Positions 23,788-36,306 of a stretch of 64,000 bases of DNA are shown piece after piece. This DNA is from Lactuca virosa (Eukaryota > Streptophyta > Magnoliopsida > Asterales > Asteraceae). Position 1 is the stretch's first letter, and every line of letters begins with the position of its first letter. Location: assembly GCA_928212115.1 (NCBI GenBank), contig CAKMRJ010005523.1:250884000-250947999 (forward strand). Reading direction: 5' to 3'. The notes beneath the pieces were generated by a model that was given only the letters and a program-made list of their open reading frames with translations, was not told the origin of the DNA and ran no database searches. A program made the position numbers and the translations under genes.

Positions 23788-25324
23788 AATGTTAAGGCCT
23801 TATCCTCAGCCACCATTTCAGAGAGTGAAACCCTAATAGAGAGATACCCTTCATTCCTAGCTTGTGTGTGTGTGTTCTAAGTTTCAAAGTGCCATTTCAA
23901 GGTGGTGAAAGAGAAGAGGAGGCCATTTTAGGAGCTAGAAGTTGGTGGCAAAGAGTAGATCTGAGTTCTACAAAGGTTGGAGCTTCTTTCTGAGGTAAAA
24001 AGTTCAAAGCTTTCCTTGTCATTTGTGATTTGTACTTCTTGGACTAATTTTTAGGGTTTTTGGTCCCAAGGTGGAGACTTTATGAGCAAATGGTCTCCAT
24101 AAGCCTAGATCTGCCATATTTCAGAGTAAAATGAGTTGTAGGTTTATAAAAATCCAATCATGGATGTGGTTATTGAGCCATGCATGAGATCTAGACTTTA
24201 TGAGAAAGAAGGAAAGGTGTTAAAGTGATTAGGGACTTTTACAGCCATGCAAAGGCTTAAAGGTCTCGACTTTTTGGATTAAGTGGTCTTAGAGAAGTCA
24301 GATCTGGAGTTTGAGTTTATGTCTTAACCGATTAAGACCAAAATCCACGAATGCTGGAAACTGAGACTTACGCTGGGCGTAAATCTCAGTACGCGCAGCG
24401 TAAGGGTCTGAGACCCCGATTCTGGATCGCCGGAGTATGTCACACCCCAAAACCGGAACGACGGAAACGTTCGGGGGTGGAGGACGTCATGTACAGTATC
24501 ACAACAATGCAAAGTAGTAAACAAGCAACAACATTATCCATTGCATTAATAATATAATTTAATACAGGTGTGTTCTGTCAAGTTTTATAGACACCAAAAA
24601 ATATACATCAAAATAAAAGATGAGTCTTGAACGAGCTCCATCTTCTCAAAAACCTGGCTCCGGTACCTGTCTACTGGCGACCTGAGAATACAAGTTATTT
24701 TGAAAGAGTTTATCAGCTTTAAAGCTGGTGAGATCATAAGTATATTAGTGTCTGTAGTTGTATGAAAGTGTTTGTAAGTCTGTAATTGTATATGTTTGTA
24801 AAAGTTTGTAATTGTTTGAACTCTCCTAGAAAACCCTATGTTTCCTACTAAAAGTAGCCTTCTACCAAGGCATCTAGTATCTGAGTGTGTGTCTCTTGTA
24901 AGAGTGTGTATTTTCCCAAATCTGACTAACATTAACCAAAAATATAGTTTTTACATTATTGTTTATTGTGTGAATATCACAAAGTAAATGTAATCGGAAA
25001 ATGAAATAGTACTGTAGTGTTGTATTACGTAACTACTGCTGTACTAATTACTTTAAACCAATTGTTATTTAAAGTAACATGTGATCGGCCTGTATGCTGC
25101 TACCGACTCTAGTAAAACGATGATGTAAGACGCCGTAAAAAATGACGTTTGGCACCCGTAGACTTGTAAGTCCCACTGTAGCGAGCAGCAAGGTGTAGGA
25201 TAGTCAATCCAGTATAGATCTATACACAAACTCATACGCTCTCCACTTAAGGAGATTCTGGATACAAAACGGGTCATGACAGGTAGTGCCATGCCCCCGT
25301 TAAGTGGCTCACATAACTGTAAGT

Positions 25325-25548
25325 AATGTATATGTATATGTATATGTATGTGCTAGCTGTATTGTGTGTTCTTTCTCTGTCTAGCCTGTATGTTTTGTTT
25401 CTCATCACTGTGTATTATGTTTGTTTCTCATCACTATGTATTATGTTTGTTTCTCATCACTATGTATTATGTTTGTTTCTCATCAATATGTATTATGTTT
25501 GTTTCTCATCACTATGTATTATGTTTGTTTCTCATCACTATGTATTAC
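25325..25548. repeat. TATATG microsatellite and 26-bp tandem repeat in D
   Basis: A short TGTATA run at 25325-25350 is followed by about 5.8 copies of a 26-bp unit (TTTCTCATCACTATGTATTA plus TGTTTG) from 25398. The apparent 65-121 residue proteins read through it are repeat translations, not genes. Confidence 0.93.
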
Positions 25549-26369
25549 TCAGGAATGAACTGACTCATTGTATGTTTCATTGTTCTAGTAATAGTATCTT
25601 CCTAAACTATACCTATTATAGTTTACTAGTAATGTTGTTTGTGTATATGAACATGTTTGTATACCTTTGCTACCCAAAGGCATTGAACTGAATGAAAGAA
25701 GTAACCTTTTATATCTATACACATATACATGATATATAACTAGGATTCAAACGACCTTCGGACAAATAACCCGAATACCCTAAGTCCACAACCAAACAAG
25801 GAACAGGAAGTAAGGTGAGCTATCAGTCCTAAGTCCTTTCAATCCTACTTATATAATTATATCCATATAGATACACAGAATATAAGTTAAAAGAGTTTAA
25901 TAAAAGTATTTGATATGTAAAAGAGTTTGTAAAACAATTTGATAACACAGTTTGAAAAAAGTAAGAAATCCACTTGTTTGGTAGTTATTAATCACATGTG
26001 ATTGATATAATAACTATAATAGTTCAACTTGTATCCCCCCCATAAAAGCATTTAAAAACATTTAAAAGGTTAATTAAGGGGTATGAACTCACCTGTAGTG
26101 AGTGGTTTGGAAGAACTGATGATATAGGATTGCTAGGTGTCAAGTGAAGACTTGTACACACACAATGATCCTAGTTAACATATAATAACACATATATGTA
26201 TCCAATTAGTCTTTAAACAACTAATTAACAAATTTAAGACATCCTAGGACATGCAAAACACCTTATATAAGTGTTATAAGTACTAAAGATTGCATCTAAG
26301 TGTTGTAGGACAGTGCTATTGAGTTTAGGGTTCAAGGGGACCCTTTATTGGAGTTTACGGTTTTGTGGC

Positions 26370-27115
26370 CATAACTCATTGAGTTTACGGTCGTAAACCC
26401 ATGAGTTTACGGCCGTAAACTCATGGTACTTTTACCATGTTGAGTTTTGAAACTTTACAAGTCCTAAGAAGCATTCCTACTTCATGTATAAGCCTTAGGA
26501 AGAGATTAGGGCACCATTTCACTCCTTTAGGGAGTTTACGGTCCTTGGACCATTTGTCTTTGGGTTTACGGCCGTAAACCCAAATGATTTATGGTCTTTT
26601 GATGTTTTCAAGTACTAAACACATTAAGGAAAGGGTCTAGACTAGTTTCCAAGGCTTAGAAGGAACTAGGGCACACTTTGGCACCCTTACTAGGGTTTAC
26701 GGTCCAAGGTGTTCTTGGACCGTAAACACCTTTGATCCTTTGATTCTTGGTGTTTTCTAGTTGATTAAGAAGTGTAACAAGCCTTATAGCACACTAGGGT
26801 AAGAGTACTTACAAGTAGAAGCTTGAAAAGGTGCTAAAAGTCCAAGAACACTAGTGTGTGTTCTTGGTGTTCTTGGTGAAACTTGAAGATCTACACTTTT
26901 GGAATGATTTCACGGATGGAATCATGTTAGATCACTAGATTAAGTAAGATATCAACTCTTTAGGGCTAGAAACACTTACAATGTTGAAGATCAAGAAGAA
27001 AAGTCGATGATACTTGAGAGAGAATTGAGTTTTGGATCTTGAAATTCTGAAAAGTGATAAATAATGACTAAGTGTCATATTTATACCCTCTTTTAGGGTT
27101 TACGGCCGTAAACAC
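26370..27115. repeat. TTTACGGCCGTAAA palindromes in D
   Basis: Perfect or one-off copies of GTTTACGGCCGTAAAC and its half sites occur at about 26345, 26383, 26403, 26536, 26563, 26693, 26719 and 27099. The right-edge relative has GTTCACGGCCGTGAAC instead. Confidence 0.85.
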
Positions 27116-27518
27116 CTTTGTTTAGGCCATAAACTCCAAACTCTTGGAGTTTTGGGACATTATTGTTGCACAATAAACCCTAAGGCATCCTCTCTCCTGT
27201 TATCTCCTGAAGTACTAATCTTAAAATACTCAAACTTATTCCAAAAAGCTTGAAAATTAGCAGAAACAGTTTTGACTCCTATTGAAGTGAATGGTTGTAC
27301 AGAATAGAAATTTCGGGTTGTCACAGAGTACGCCCAACGTACAAGAGCTGGTACGCGCCGCGTACTACCCTTGTGGACTTTTGTTGACTTTTAGGGTTTT
27401 GGTCAACATTTGGACTTTTGGGTCAGGGAGGGGTAAAATGGTATTTTACCCTTCTGTGGGATTGTAGGCGGGGACTAGATCAGTGTTTTCGTGTGCGAGA
27501 TTATCCGAGATACCCGAG

Positions 27519-27887
27519 GTGAGTCTTCTCACTATACATTACCTAGAGTGGTATTTATGTATGGACCAGAGGGTCTTGTATGCTATGTGTATATATGAGA
27601 TTATGTCCATTGTGTTATATGTATGCTATGTGTTGAACAGACCGGGCCGGAGGGCCCAACGATATAGACCGGACCGAAGGGTCCCCAACGACACAGACTG
27701 GACCGAAGGGTCCGACGAGCTATGACCGGACCAGAGGGTCCAACGAGCTACGGGACTGGAGGGTCCCGCTAAGACACATCGACCGGAGGGTCGTACTGTA
27801 GCCTCGAGTGGCGTATGTGTTGTATGTGGTATTTTGGGGAACTCACTAAGCATTTATGCTTACCGTGTTGTGTGTTATGTGTTTTAG
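27519..27887 (+). other. Intron-like module in LTR C
   Basis: Donor CCGAG|GTGAGT, then a GTGAG/CTCAC stem, a minisatellite of GGACCGAAGGGTCC units (27640-27795), an AAGCATTTATGCTT stem, and an acceptor GTGTTTTAG|GTACC. The same order is found in LTRs A, B, E, F and J with unrelated repeats. Splicing is predicted only from consensus. Confidence 0.45.
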
Positions 27888-28068
27888 GTACCAATGAGGA
27901 TCGCGGGAAGGCGCCGGCATGATCAGTACACACTCATAGAGATTATGTTGAGATTTTGGGAATTGTTTTGTGATGATGACATTGGATACTTTATGTTTTG
28001 ATATTGTTTTATGATTAAAAAGTATGATTTAAAAATGAAAAATTGTTTTGGAAATTTACGTTGTTACA

Positions 28069-28484
28069 GTTACAAATACCAATTATCATTCTCATTCCAG
28101 CATGGCATCCAATATTCCAAGGCTACAAGCATCACATATCAGGCCAACCTATTGCTGACTACTCAGCACTAGCATGCAAGTCTACCAGCTCATTCAACAT
28201 ATACATGCATCTCCCCTAGCCCTAACTAGCATGCGAGTTCATAAACCAAGTCATAACAGACATCATATGTGGGTATTCTGGGGAAACTTACTTGAGATCG
28301 GCTGATTGCACGCATCACACACATTGTTCTTTTCAAAGTTATTTTCCCTTTTTAGCTTCTTTCTCAAATTCCTTTTTGTAAAAATGATTTTCTTTTGGAA
28401 AATTTCATACCAAGTCCTCAGTCTGAGTCCAGACACACCCGAGAGTGTGCCCGAATCCCTCAAACCAAGGCTCTGATACCAACT
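28069..28484 (-). other. Leader of F next to its 5' LTR
   Basis: Starts with the GTTAC duplicate and ends with the primer-binding site (28469-28482, reverse of TTGGTATCAGAGCC). No coding content. Confidence 0.75.
28469..28482 (-). promoter_or_regulatory. Primer-binding site of F
   Basis: GGCTCTGATACCAA on the plus strand, two bases from the LTR end, as in B. Confidence 0.9.
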
Positions 28485-31469
28485 TGTAACATCCCAAAAA
28501 TTCAGGCCAAAAGTTTCATTTTTAAATACATTATTATAAAACCAACAGTATAAATAAACATCCATAATATCATGTCATCTCAAAACCAAAGTGTCAATAA
28601 TCAAAACATAGTATGATAAAACCATATCAGAGTGTAATCCCAAAGATCTCATGTGCGGAAAACATGGTGTGATGCGCTACGATCGAGCCGACTCCTTTCC
28701 TTTGAAAATGAAGTACCTGAAACCAAAACTGAAAACCGTAAGCACAAAGCTTAGTGAGTTTCCTAGAGCATACCACGCACAATCCACATAACACATATCC
28801 TGTTAGCTATAAAAGCTACACACATATCACATAATCCATGCATACATAAAACCTGTAATAGTGTCATGGGCTACCTAACATGGTCTTTACCTCGGACTGC
28901 CATGGGCTCTCCCACATGGTCTTACATCTAATGCCATGTGCTACCCCACATGGTCTTTACCTAGGACTGCAATGGGCTCCCCCACATGGTCTTACATCCA
29001 ATGCCATGGGCTACCCCACATGGTCTTTACCTAGGACTGCCATGGGATACCCCACATGGTCTTACATCCAATGCCACGGGCTCCCCCCGGGGTCTTCATG
29101 CAAAACACACAATCACATATCATATCAAATCACAGAAGGACTAGCACATATAACATAATCACATAATGGGTCGGCCTTGGTGCCTTAGACCCATAGGTAT
29201 GGTCAGAAGACTCACCTAGCACTGCTGAAGTCCCGCAGATAAAACTCCAGTGCTCGTTGACAGGTTCGCGAACTGTCAACATCAAAACATCACCCAATTA
29301 ATAATTTGGGTGCCACTACATAACCATAAATACCTTTTTTGGATAATTACTACATCACCCCAAGATTGGCTTTATTGCAGCCCAAGGTCCAATCCATAGG
29401 CCCAAAAGTCAAACTAGGAATCAAAGCCCAACATGTGGCCCAATTTTCCAAATTGGGCCCAAGCCTTTACATGGTCTTATTCAAAGGCCCAACCATTTAT
29501 TCCGGTCCAGCATTTGACACTCTAATAGCCCAATAACATATAAACATTAAAGCCCAACTATGGCCCATCTATGGCCCAATTTTCCAAATTGGGCCTAAAC
29601 CCTCATGTGCGCCTTACCCTAAGCCCATCATCATATTCTAGTCCATATGATTATTCTTGGATGGCCCATTAATAAGCTAATTACCAGAGCCCAAAAGAAA
29701 GGCCCAACTGAAATTAGGGTTTCACATAAAATGATGATTAGGCTTAAGTGTCCTTACTTAACCCATTAACGACTTAATCCATTAAGTCCGATATTGACTT
29801 AAGTTGATTGCAAATGATTATTAATTAATATATTAAATTCATTAAATAATCCCGATGCGGTCCCGATAAGTCCAAGTTCATAAATCCAATATTAGGGTTT
29901 TCTAAATGCTAATTAGGGTTTCCAACCCATCTTAGCCCAATAGGCCCAATAGCTAGGTCCTTTGACCAATTAGGGTTCATTAGGCCCATTATGATTCCAC
30001 TAGGCCCATTAGGGTTTCACTAAGCCCATTAGTCACATGCTTGGGCTTTTAGGTCCATTAAGCTTCATTGGGCCCATTAGGGCTTACAAGGACCATTAGG
30101 GTTTTAGTCTCTTGTCCAAACATCCCAACGAATTACGACACAACGAGGCAAACCGCCACCCGACACGGCGGCCAGTGGCGGCAGGAGGCGGCAGCCACCA
30201 CCCTACGGTGGTGGTTTGAGATTTCTATTATTATTCCGGGCACAATTTACATTTTACAACTCCGCAACACACACACGCACCAATATAAACACACACGCAC
30301 ACGCACACAGCCACCTTGTGGTGGCCGGTGGTGGTAGCCACCACCTTACGGTGGTGGCAGTGGCTGTTCTTGATTTCCGGCTAGACCAATCGACCACACA
30401 TCACTCGAACTTGAAGCAACAACGCACTAGCACCCACATGAAACACAAACATGGCAGTCCTTTCGGACGCTAAACAATGACCGGAGCAACATGAGAGTTG
30501 CATAGGCGGCGGCAGCGAGTCGTGGCTGGAACACAGCAACCATGAGAACGGCAGCAACAACGACTAACAGCGACAGAGGCGACGGTTGAACCGCTGTTGA
30601 AGTGGTGGCGACGCAACCGCTCGGCAACGATAGCGGCGGAACAGCGGCGCTTACGACGGCGTAGACCTCACTGGGGATGGCGCAATGGCGACTGTTCGGT
30701 GGTTTTTCCTTGGTTACACACGTCGTCCGACAACAGCGATGGTGGTGCAAGCCGTGGCATAGAGGTGGCGGTTGAGAGGACTCCGGAGGATGGTGGTAGC
30801 CGGATAGAGAGGCGGATGCTGGTGGTCCTTGTCGTCGTCGTTGACCGGAAACGGCATGGAGACGGTTCACATCTTCAACAGCGGTAGAACGACGCCGGTG
30901 GTGGAGGCATAAGGGTGGCAGCGGCGCTGGGGACGAAGGAGTATAAGTGGCGGCTGCACAACACCTCTAGGGTTAGGGTTACACGGAGGGTTATATACCC
31001 GTTACCACCATAAACTCGTTGCCATAATGGCAGAAACAACCCCTCCTTCAAGAAATTATTTCAATTTTGCTCCATTATTTACCCTTTAGACCCCGGCTCC
31101 TAAAATTCTTTTCAGAATAAACCCAATAGTTACTAAACAGCCCCTCCTCCACAATTTATTCTCAAATTGAATCCAACACTTACACTTTAGCCCCTACCTT
31201 CATAATATCTGTTCAACTTTAATCTAATTTTTACTATTCAGCCCCTTCCTTCAAGATTTTAACTCAAATTAAATCCAGAATTTACCAAATCACCCTCAAC
31301 CTCCAAAATTCTTTACAAACTAATCCGTGAATTACATTTTAACCCCCAACTTCTATAATTGTGACTTTTAACTCCTCGAAACCAACACCTTCCTCAATAT
31401 TATAGATTTTAAGGCTTCTATACGTTTATTAATTTATTTACTTATTAAATAAATAAACGGGGTGTTACA
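28485..31469 (-). mobile_element. 5' LTR of F
   Basis: Same ends and internal order as the 3' LTR: intron-like module 28737-29215, minisatellite 28864-29098, GGCCCA-rich block, CCACC/GGTGG palindromes. It differs by scattered substitutions and a few short indels, and is 18 bp longer. One 12-bp-multiple difference changes a minus-strand open frame from 143 to 147 codons without breaking it. Confidence 0.9.
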
Positions 31470-31474
31470 AGTGA

Positions 31475-32890
31475 GTTCCCCCAAAATACCGATACACAAC
31501 AAATAGCAACCTAAACCATACCCACATAACATGTCGACATATAATACTAACTATGCATACAAATAATTAGACCATATCACAGGTAGTCCTATAGATCTAC
31601 CAAACTATTACCACAATTAGCATGCAATACTAACTCATATTCGACATAACAATAATTACTAGGCTATCAAATCCAATGGGCCGGCCTTGGTGCCTTAGAC
31701 CCCTTAGTATTGTGAGGATAACTCGCCTCTCGCTGTCAACTGAACTGAAAGATCAACTCCTGCCCTACGACTACAAACAACAACACCTATAAACATCAAT
31801 GTTCCATTTACATAAATTTCCAATTCACTAAAATACCCCCAGAAGTCAAACTGGTCAATCCTTGGTCAAAGTCAAAGTCAACGGTCAAGGTCAACAGTCC
31901 ATGTTGACCCGACTCGTCGAGTGCAGCTACCAACTTGTTGAGTTCCTTAAGAATTCTAAAATCACCAAAACCCTAAATGACTCGTCGAGTTTCCAGATAA
32001 CTCGTCGAGTCCAAGTGTGTCCAAAGGTTGAGAAAACCCTACTGACTCATCGAGTCCTCTTACTGACTTGCCGAGTCCATGCAGAAACTAATCATCGGGA
32101 AAACCCTTCCCAAATCGTCGAGTTGGCTTATCCGACTCGTCGAGTTCATACGGCTCATTTTCTTGTCCAGATGATTTTGAGCTACTCCAATGCTCCAATT
32201 GGTAGATCTAGCCTCCTAGAACCTGGTTATCATGTAAAGTTGCAAAATTTACGTGCATTCAAGGTCTTAAGAGCCAAAACTAGGATAAGGAAGAAGCTTA
32301 AGGCAAAGAGAAGGCCATATCTTGATAAAGACTGAAATTTTATGACAATATGGGGCTAAAGGAGTCCAGATCTGAAGTTGCAACCTCAGGTCTTGCCCCA
32401 AAACCGGAAATGCCACAACAATACACCAAAAAGGGTTCTAAATCCATGAATGAATAGATCTAGCTAACGGAGAGCCTGGGTAACGACTTGTTACCTTCAA
32501 AGTGATGCTAAGATGGAGTAGAATTCGGATCTACAACTTCTCTTTGTTCCAAGCTTCTTGAACTTCAAGCTCTTCTCACCAAGATCTACCTTCCAAGCAT
32601 AAAAACACACAAATATGGAGGGTAAACACGATTTAGGGTTTCTGAGCTCAAGGGGGGGATGTAAGGGAGGCTAATGACCCTTTAAGTAGGGTGCAAAACC
32701 CTAGAAATTAGGGTTTCATCCTCCAGCTCCCACTCGTCGAGTTGTATCCTCCAACTCGTTGAGTTGGTCACTTAAAACACGCCGCTAAAATCGTTCCTAC
32801 TCGACGATTCAGGGCATCCAACTCGTCGAGTAGACCTTTAAAAATGGAAATAAACCTATAAAGTTTATACCTGAAAGTCGGGGTGTTACA
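31475..32890 (-). mobile_element. 3' LTR of E, main part
   Basis: Runs from the F target duplicate to GGGGTGTTACA. It contains ACTCGTCGAGT palindromes (31910-32150 and 32735-32835) and a TACTTAAAGG box (minus) near 32675. Compared with the 5' LTR it lacks about 330 bases holding the minisatellite. Confidence 0.87.
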
Positions 32891-32892
32891 AT

Positions 32893-32904
32893 TCTCCTCC
32901 ACTT
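32893..32904 (-). promoter_or_regulatory. Polypurine tract of E
   Basis: Minus strand AAGTGGAGGAGA, one base changed from the AAGTGGGGGAGA of A and B. Confidence 0.8.
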
Positions 32905-32907
32905 GAA

Positions 32908-35900
32908 CTAGACTTCGTCCTCGAAGTCTGCTGTGGTGAACAATTCCGGGTAATGCTCCCGCATCTCAGCCTCCAGCTCCCAAGTCCACTCAGATTCTCT
33001 CTGGTGTTCCCACTGTACCTTTACCAAACGTACTTCCTTGTTCCGTAGAACCTTCACTTTCCTCTCCAGAACGGCCACTAGCTTCTCTACGTAATTCAGG
33101 CGCTCGTCGATCTATATGTCATCCAATGACACCACTGCCTCCTCATATAATACGCACTTTCGAAACTGTGACACATGGAAAGTGTTGTGGATTTGACTAA
33201 GCTCCTCTTGTAGCTCTAGTCTATACGCCACCTTGCCAACCTTGGTAATGATCCTGAACGGCCCGATATATCGGGGGACCAATTTCCCCTTCTTCCTGAA
33301 GCGGATCACACCCTTCCGGGGCGAGACCTTTAGGAGTACCATGTCACCGACCTGAAACTCCAACTCAGATCGATATCTGTCAGCGTAACTCTTCTGTCGA
33401 CTCTGTGCGGTCTGTAACCGCTGTCTGATCTGCTGAATCCTCTCGGTAGTCTGCAGAACTACCTCGGTCCGACCCATCACCCTGTGACCGACCTCTACCC
33501 AACAGACTGGGGTGCGACATCTATGTCCATACAATAGCTCATAAGGCGGAGCGCCAATGCTGGAATGAAAGTTGTTGTTGTAGGAGAACTCTACAAGCGC
33601 TAGGTAGGAGTCCCAGCTCCCACCGAAGTCGATAACACTGGATCTTAGCATATCCTCGAGAGTCTGTAAGGTCCGCTCACTCTGGCCGTCTGTTTGCGGA
33701 TGGTAGGCTGTACTGAAATGCAGTCGCATGCCCAGTTTCCCGTGGAACTTCTGCCAGAAACAGGAGGTGAACCAAACATCACGTTCTAAAACGTTAGAGA
33801 CCGGAACCCCATGGCGAGTAACAATCTCGCGTATATACACATCTGCCAGCTTCTCGGCCGATGAACTTTCCCGTATCGCTTGAAAGTGCATGCTCTTGGT
33901 GAATAGGTCCATGATGACCCAAATAGTGTCGAAGCCCTTCGCCGTCCTCGGCAGCTTGGTAATAAAATCCATCGTGATATGTTCCCACTTCCACATGGGA
34001 ACCTCTAGAGGCTGCAGCTTGGCATGCGGCCTCTGGTGCTCGACCTTGACCATCCTCCAGGTCAAGCACCTCTCAACATACTAAGCGATCTCTCGCTTCA
34101 TGCACGACCACCAATAACTCAATCGCAAGTCCCGGTAGATCTTGGTGGCCCCCGGGTGAATAGAGAAACGAGACTGATGAGCTTCCTCCAATATAGTCTG
34201 TCTGACCCCACCAGACATCGGAACCCAGACCCGGCCGCAACGAGTCAATAATCCCCGACTATCCTGCACAAACCGGGTGTTCTCACCCCTAATCCTGTTA
34301 AGCTTCTACTTCTCCTGACGCATACCCTCAGCCTGGGCTTCCCTGATCAAGCCCACAAGTGGAGAATCCACTGATATCCTCATACATGCCACTGAGGTAG
34401 AAGGTCCAACTGACTTGCGGCTCAGAGCGTCTGTAACCACATTCGCTTTACCTGGGTGGTAAAGGATCTCACAGTCATAGTCCTTGACTACATCCAGCCA
34501 CCTGCGTTGTCTCATGTTTAGTTTCGGCTGGTCCATGATGTGTCTCGGGCTCTTGTGGTCTATGTAAATGGTACAACGGACCCCATAGAGGTAATGTCTC
34601 CAAATCTTGAGAGCGAATACCACCGCTCCCAACTCCAGATCATGAGTAGGGTATCTCTTCTCATGCGGCTACAACTGCCATGATGTATAGGCTATCACTC
34701 GTCCTATTTGTATGAGAACCGCTCCCAGTCCTGTGATGGATGCATCACATAAAACTACAAAGTCCTCAACTCCCTTTGGAAGAGTCAAGACTGGAGCCTC
34801 GCATAGTCGTTGTGTGATGGTCTCAAACGCCCTCTGCTGCTCGGGGCCCCACCAGAAATCCACCCCCTTCCTCGTCAGACGAGTGAGGGTTACTGAAATC
34901 TTGGAGAAATCCTTTATGAATCTCCGGTAGTACCCTGCCAATCCTAAGAATCTGCTGATGTCTGAGGGAGATTTCGGAACCTCCTACTGCATAACCACCT
35001 CCATTTTGGCCGGATCGACCAAAATCCTCTCTTGGTTAACGAGATTTCCTAGGAACTGGACCTCTCGTAACCAAAACTCGCACTTCGAGAACTTGGTATA
35101 CAGCCGCTCTTGCCTCAAAACTCCCAATAGCTCCCGAAGATGCTCCTCATGTTGCTCTTGGGTCTTGGAGTACACCAAGATATTGTCTATGAACACGATG
35201 ACTGAGTGATCGAGCATCGGTCTGCAGACCCGATTCATCAGGTCCATAAATACTGCTGGCACGTTGGTGATCCCAAACGGCATCACCACTAACTCGTAGT
35301 GTCCATAACAAGTCTGAAACCCGGTCTTCTCTATGTCCTCCTCCCTCACCCTGACCTGATGGTATCCGGACCTCAGGTCTATCTTGGAGAACCAAGATGC
35401 TCCCTACAACTAATCGAAAAGATCATCTATCGTCAGGAGTAGATAATGGTTCTTCACCGTCAACTTGTTCAACTCTCGGTAGTCAATACACATCCGGTGT
35501 GAACCATCCTTCTTCCTGACGAAGAGAATCGGCACTCCCCATAGGGAACTGCTCGGATCAATGAACTGCTTACCCAACAGTTCCTGTAACTGAGACGACA
35601 GCTCCTGCATCTCTGGTGGTGCCAACCGGTACGACGCCTTGGCGATAGGGGCCACACCTGGCACTAGGTCGATCCTAAACTCGACCTGCCTCTCTAGAGG
35701 CATTCCAGGTAACTCCTTCGGAAACACGTCGACAAACTCTCTGACCACTGGAACTATGATACTGAACCTTGATCCCTGATCTGCGTATCCACCACATATG
35801 ATAGATAACCCTCACACCCATCCTGAATGTACTGCTGAGCCCTGGCAGCAAAACAAAACCCTGATCCCGATCTGGTACCCTCTCCGTAGTCAATCAGCTC

Positions 35901-36238
35901 TCCCCCACTTGGGGTTCGAACCACCACCCGCTGACCCTCGCAGGCGATCATGGCACCAAAACGACTAAGCCAGTCCATCCCCACAATCACACATATATCC
36001 CCCATGGGAATCAGAATCAGGTCTATCGGGAAAGATACCCCAAAGATCTCCAATACACAACCCCGATAGACCGAAGAAGCAGAAACCCCGTGTTCGTTGG
36101 CGATAGAGACTCACAACAGACACTCTAGCTCTCCTACTGGTAACCCAAACTCCCTACTGAATGACTGAGAGACAAACGACCGACTCACCCCCGAGTCAAG
36201 TAATACCAAAGCAGGTAAGGAGTTCACTAAATATGTAC
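32908..36238 (-). pseudogene. pol: Pol of chromovirus E (PR-RT-RH-INT-chromodomain)
   Basis: Read from 36238 down. Protease: LVLLDSGVSRSFVS at about 36220-36180, a TGA near 36115. A frameshift near 35760-35800 separates it from RT, after which one frame holds to the stop at 32908-32910, interrupted only by TAG codons (for example at 34666-34668 and 33109-33111). RT: FVRKKDGSHRMCIDYRELNK near 35520 and FIDNIL near 35190, where the second catalytic Asp is Asn. RNase H near 34840-34430. Integrase: zinc region has CLTWR in place of CLTCR, and the SDRD motif reads LERD; STAYHPQTDGQSERT is intact (about 33720-33675). Chromodomain: VKVQWEHQRESEWTWELE near 33030-32970. The protein would copy and insert the element and steer it to chromatin; this copy is dead. 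Confidence 0.93.
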
Positions 36239-36306
36239 CTAATCACAGGTACAAACATATAAGCATAAAACAGATATAAGAAGTAATATAAGGGATAGAA
36301 ACATAC
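36239..36306 (-). other. 68-nt intron-like sequence between gag and protease of E
   Basis: On the minus strand it starts GTATGT at 36306 and ends GATTAG at 36239. It is rich in T and A. The gag frame stops exactly at its end (TAG), while removing the 68 bases joins gag to the protease frame as ...VVA-G-TYLVNSLPALVLL. L has a 68-base sequence at the same position (59575-59642) with the same effect. Confidence 0.7.

Larger units (their letters stand above)
24438..27325 (-). mobile_element. Element D, solo LTR of about 2.9 kb
   Basis: On the minus strand it starts TGTGACAACCCGAAATTTC and ends GGGGTGTGACA. The right-edge sequence from 61956 is homologous over at least 2 kb in the other orientation, which supports LTR identity. 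Inside are TTTACGGCCGTAAA palindromes (26370-27115), a 26-bp tandem repeat (25398-25548), a CAGGTGAGT donor-like site near 26088-26096 and an ACAGGTACC site near 24667. It is the innermost and so the youngest insertion of the nest. Confidence 0.88.
24433..27330. repeat. Target duplication GAGTA flanking element D
   Basis: GAGTA at 24433-24437 and 27326-27330. The insertion interrupts the C LTR between two of its palindromes. Confidence 0.93.
23633..27370. repeat. Palindromes of the TACGCTGGGCGTA type in LTR C
   Basis: About eight copies of GTACGCTGGGCGTAC-like words lie at 23635-23740, 24368-24405 and 27328-27366, on both sides of the D insertion. This is C's equivalent of the ACTCGACGAGTC cluster in A. 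Confidence 0.8.
23543..28068 (+). mobile_element. Element C, solo LTR (gypsy), interrupted by D
   Basis: Starts TGTAACATCCC and ends GTTGTTACA, with GTTAC duplicated at 23538-23542 and 28069-28073. Without D it is about 1.63 kb, close to LTR A in length and layout. No internal region is present, so it is a solo LTR left by LTR-LTR recombination. It carries TACGCTGGGCGTA palindromes, a CTATAAAAGG box at 23778, an intron-like module 27519-27887 and a minisatellite. Confidence 0.93.
17590..31469 (-). mobile_element. Element F, complete gag-only gypsy element
   Basis: LTRs of 2967 and 2985 bp enclose an internal region of only about 3.4 kb once the C and D insertions are removed. A purine tract (reverse of CTCTCCCCCACTT, 20558-20570) and a primer site (28469-28482) set the strand as minus. 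Inside are a leader, a reduced gag relic and a long non-coding part; no protease, polymerase or integrase can be found. The LTRs are similar over almost their whole length, so insertion is younger than E and H. Confidence 0.9.
17585..31474. repeat. Target duplication AGTGA flanking element F
   Basis: AGTGA at 17585-17589 and again at 31470-31474. Removing F and one copy restores the sequence CTTAGTGAGTTCCC seen in the intact E LTR at 38248. Confidence 0.93.

Noticed and set aside
25326..25691. Overlapping frames of 65 and 121 residues that look like repeated membrane segments
   Set aside because: They are translations of the 26-bp tandem repeat in LTR D; all frames stay open because the unit lacks stops, and composition explains the hydrophobic look.
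31862..32335. 157-residue plus-strand protein
   Set aside because: It lies inside the 3' LTR of E on the opposite strand, is broken in the 5' LTR copy at 38977, and owes its length to stop-free palindrome repeats.
33112..34065. A functional 317-residue integrase
   Set aside because: The frame is long and open, but the SDRD motif is changed to LERD, the zinc region upstream has a stop and a lost Cys, and the same pol carries several further stops.
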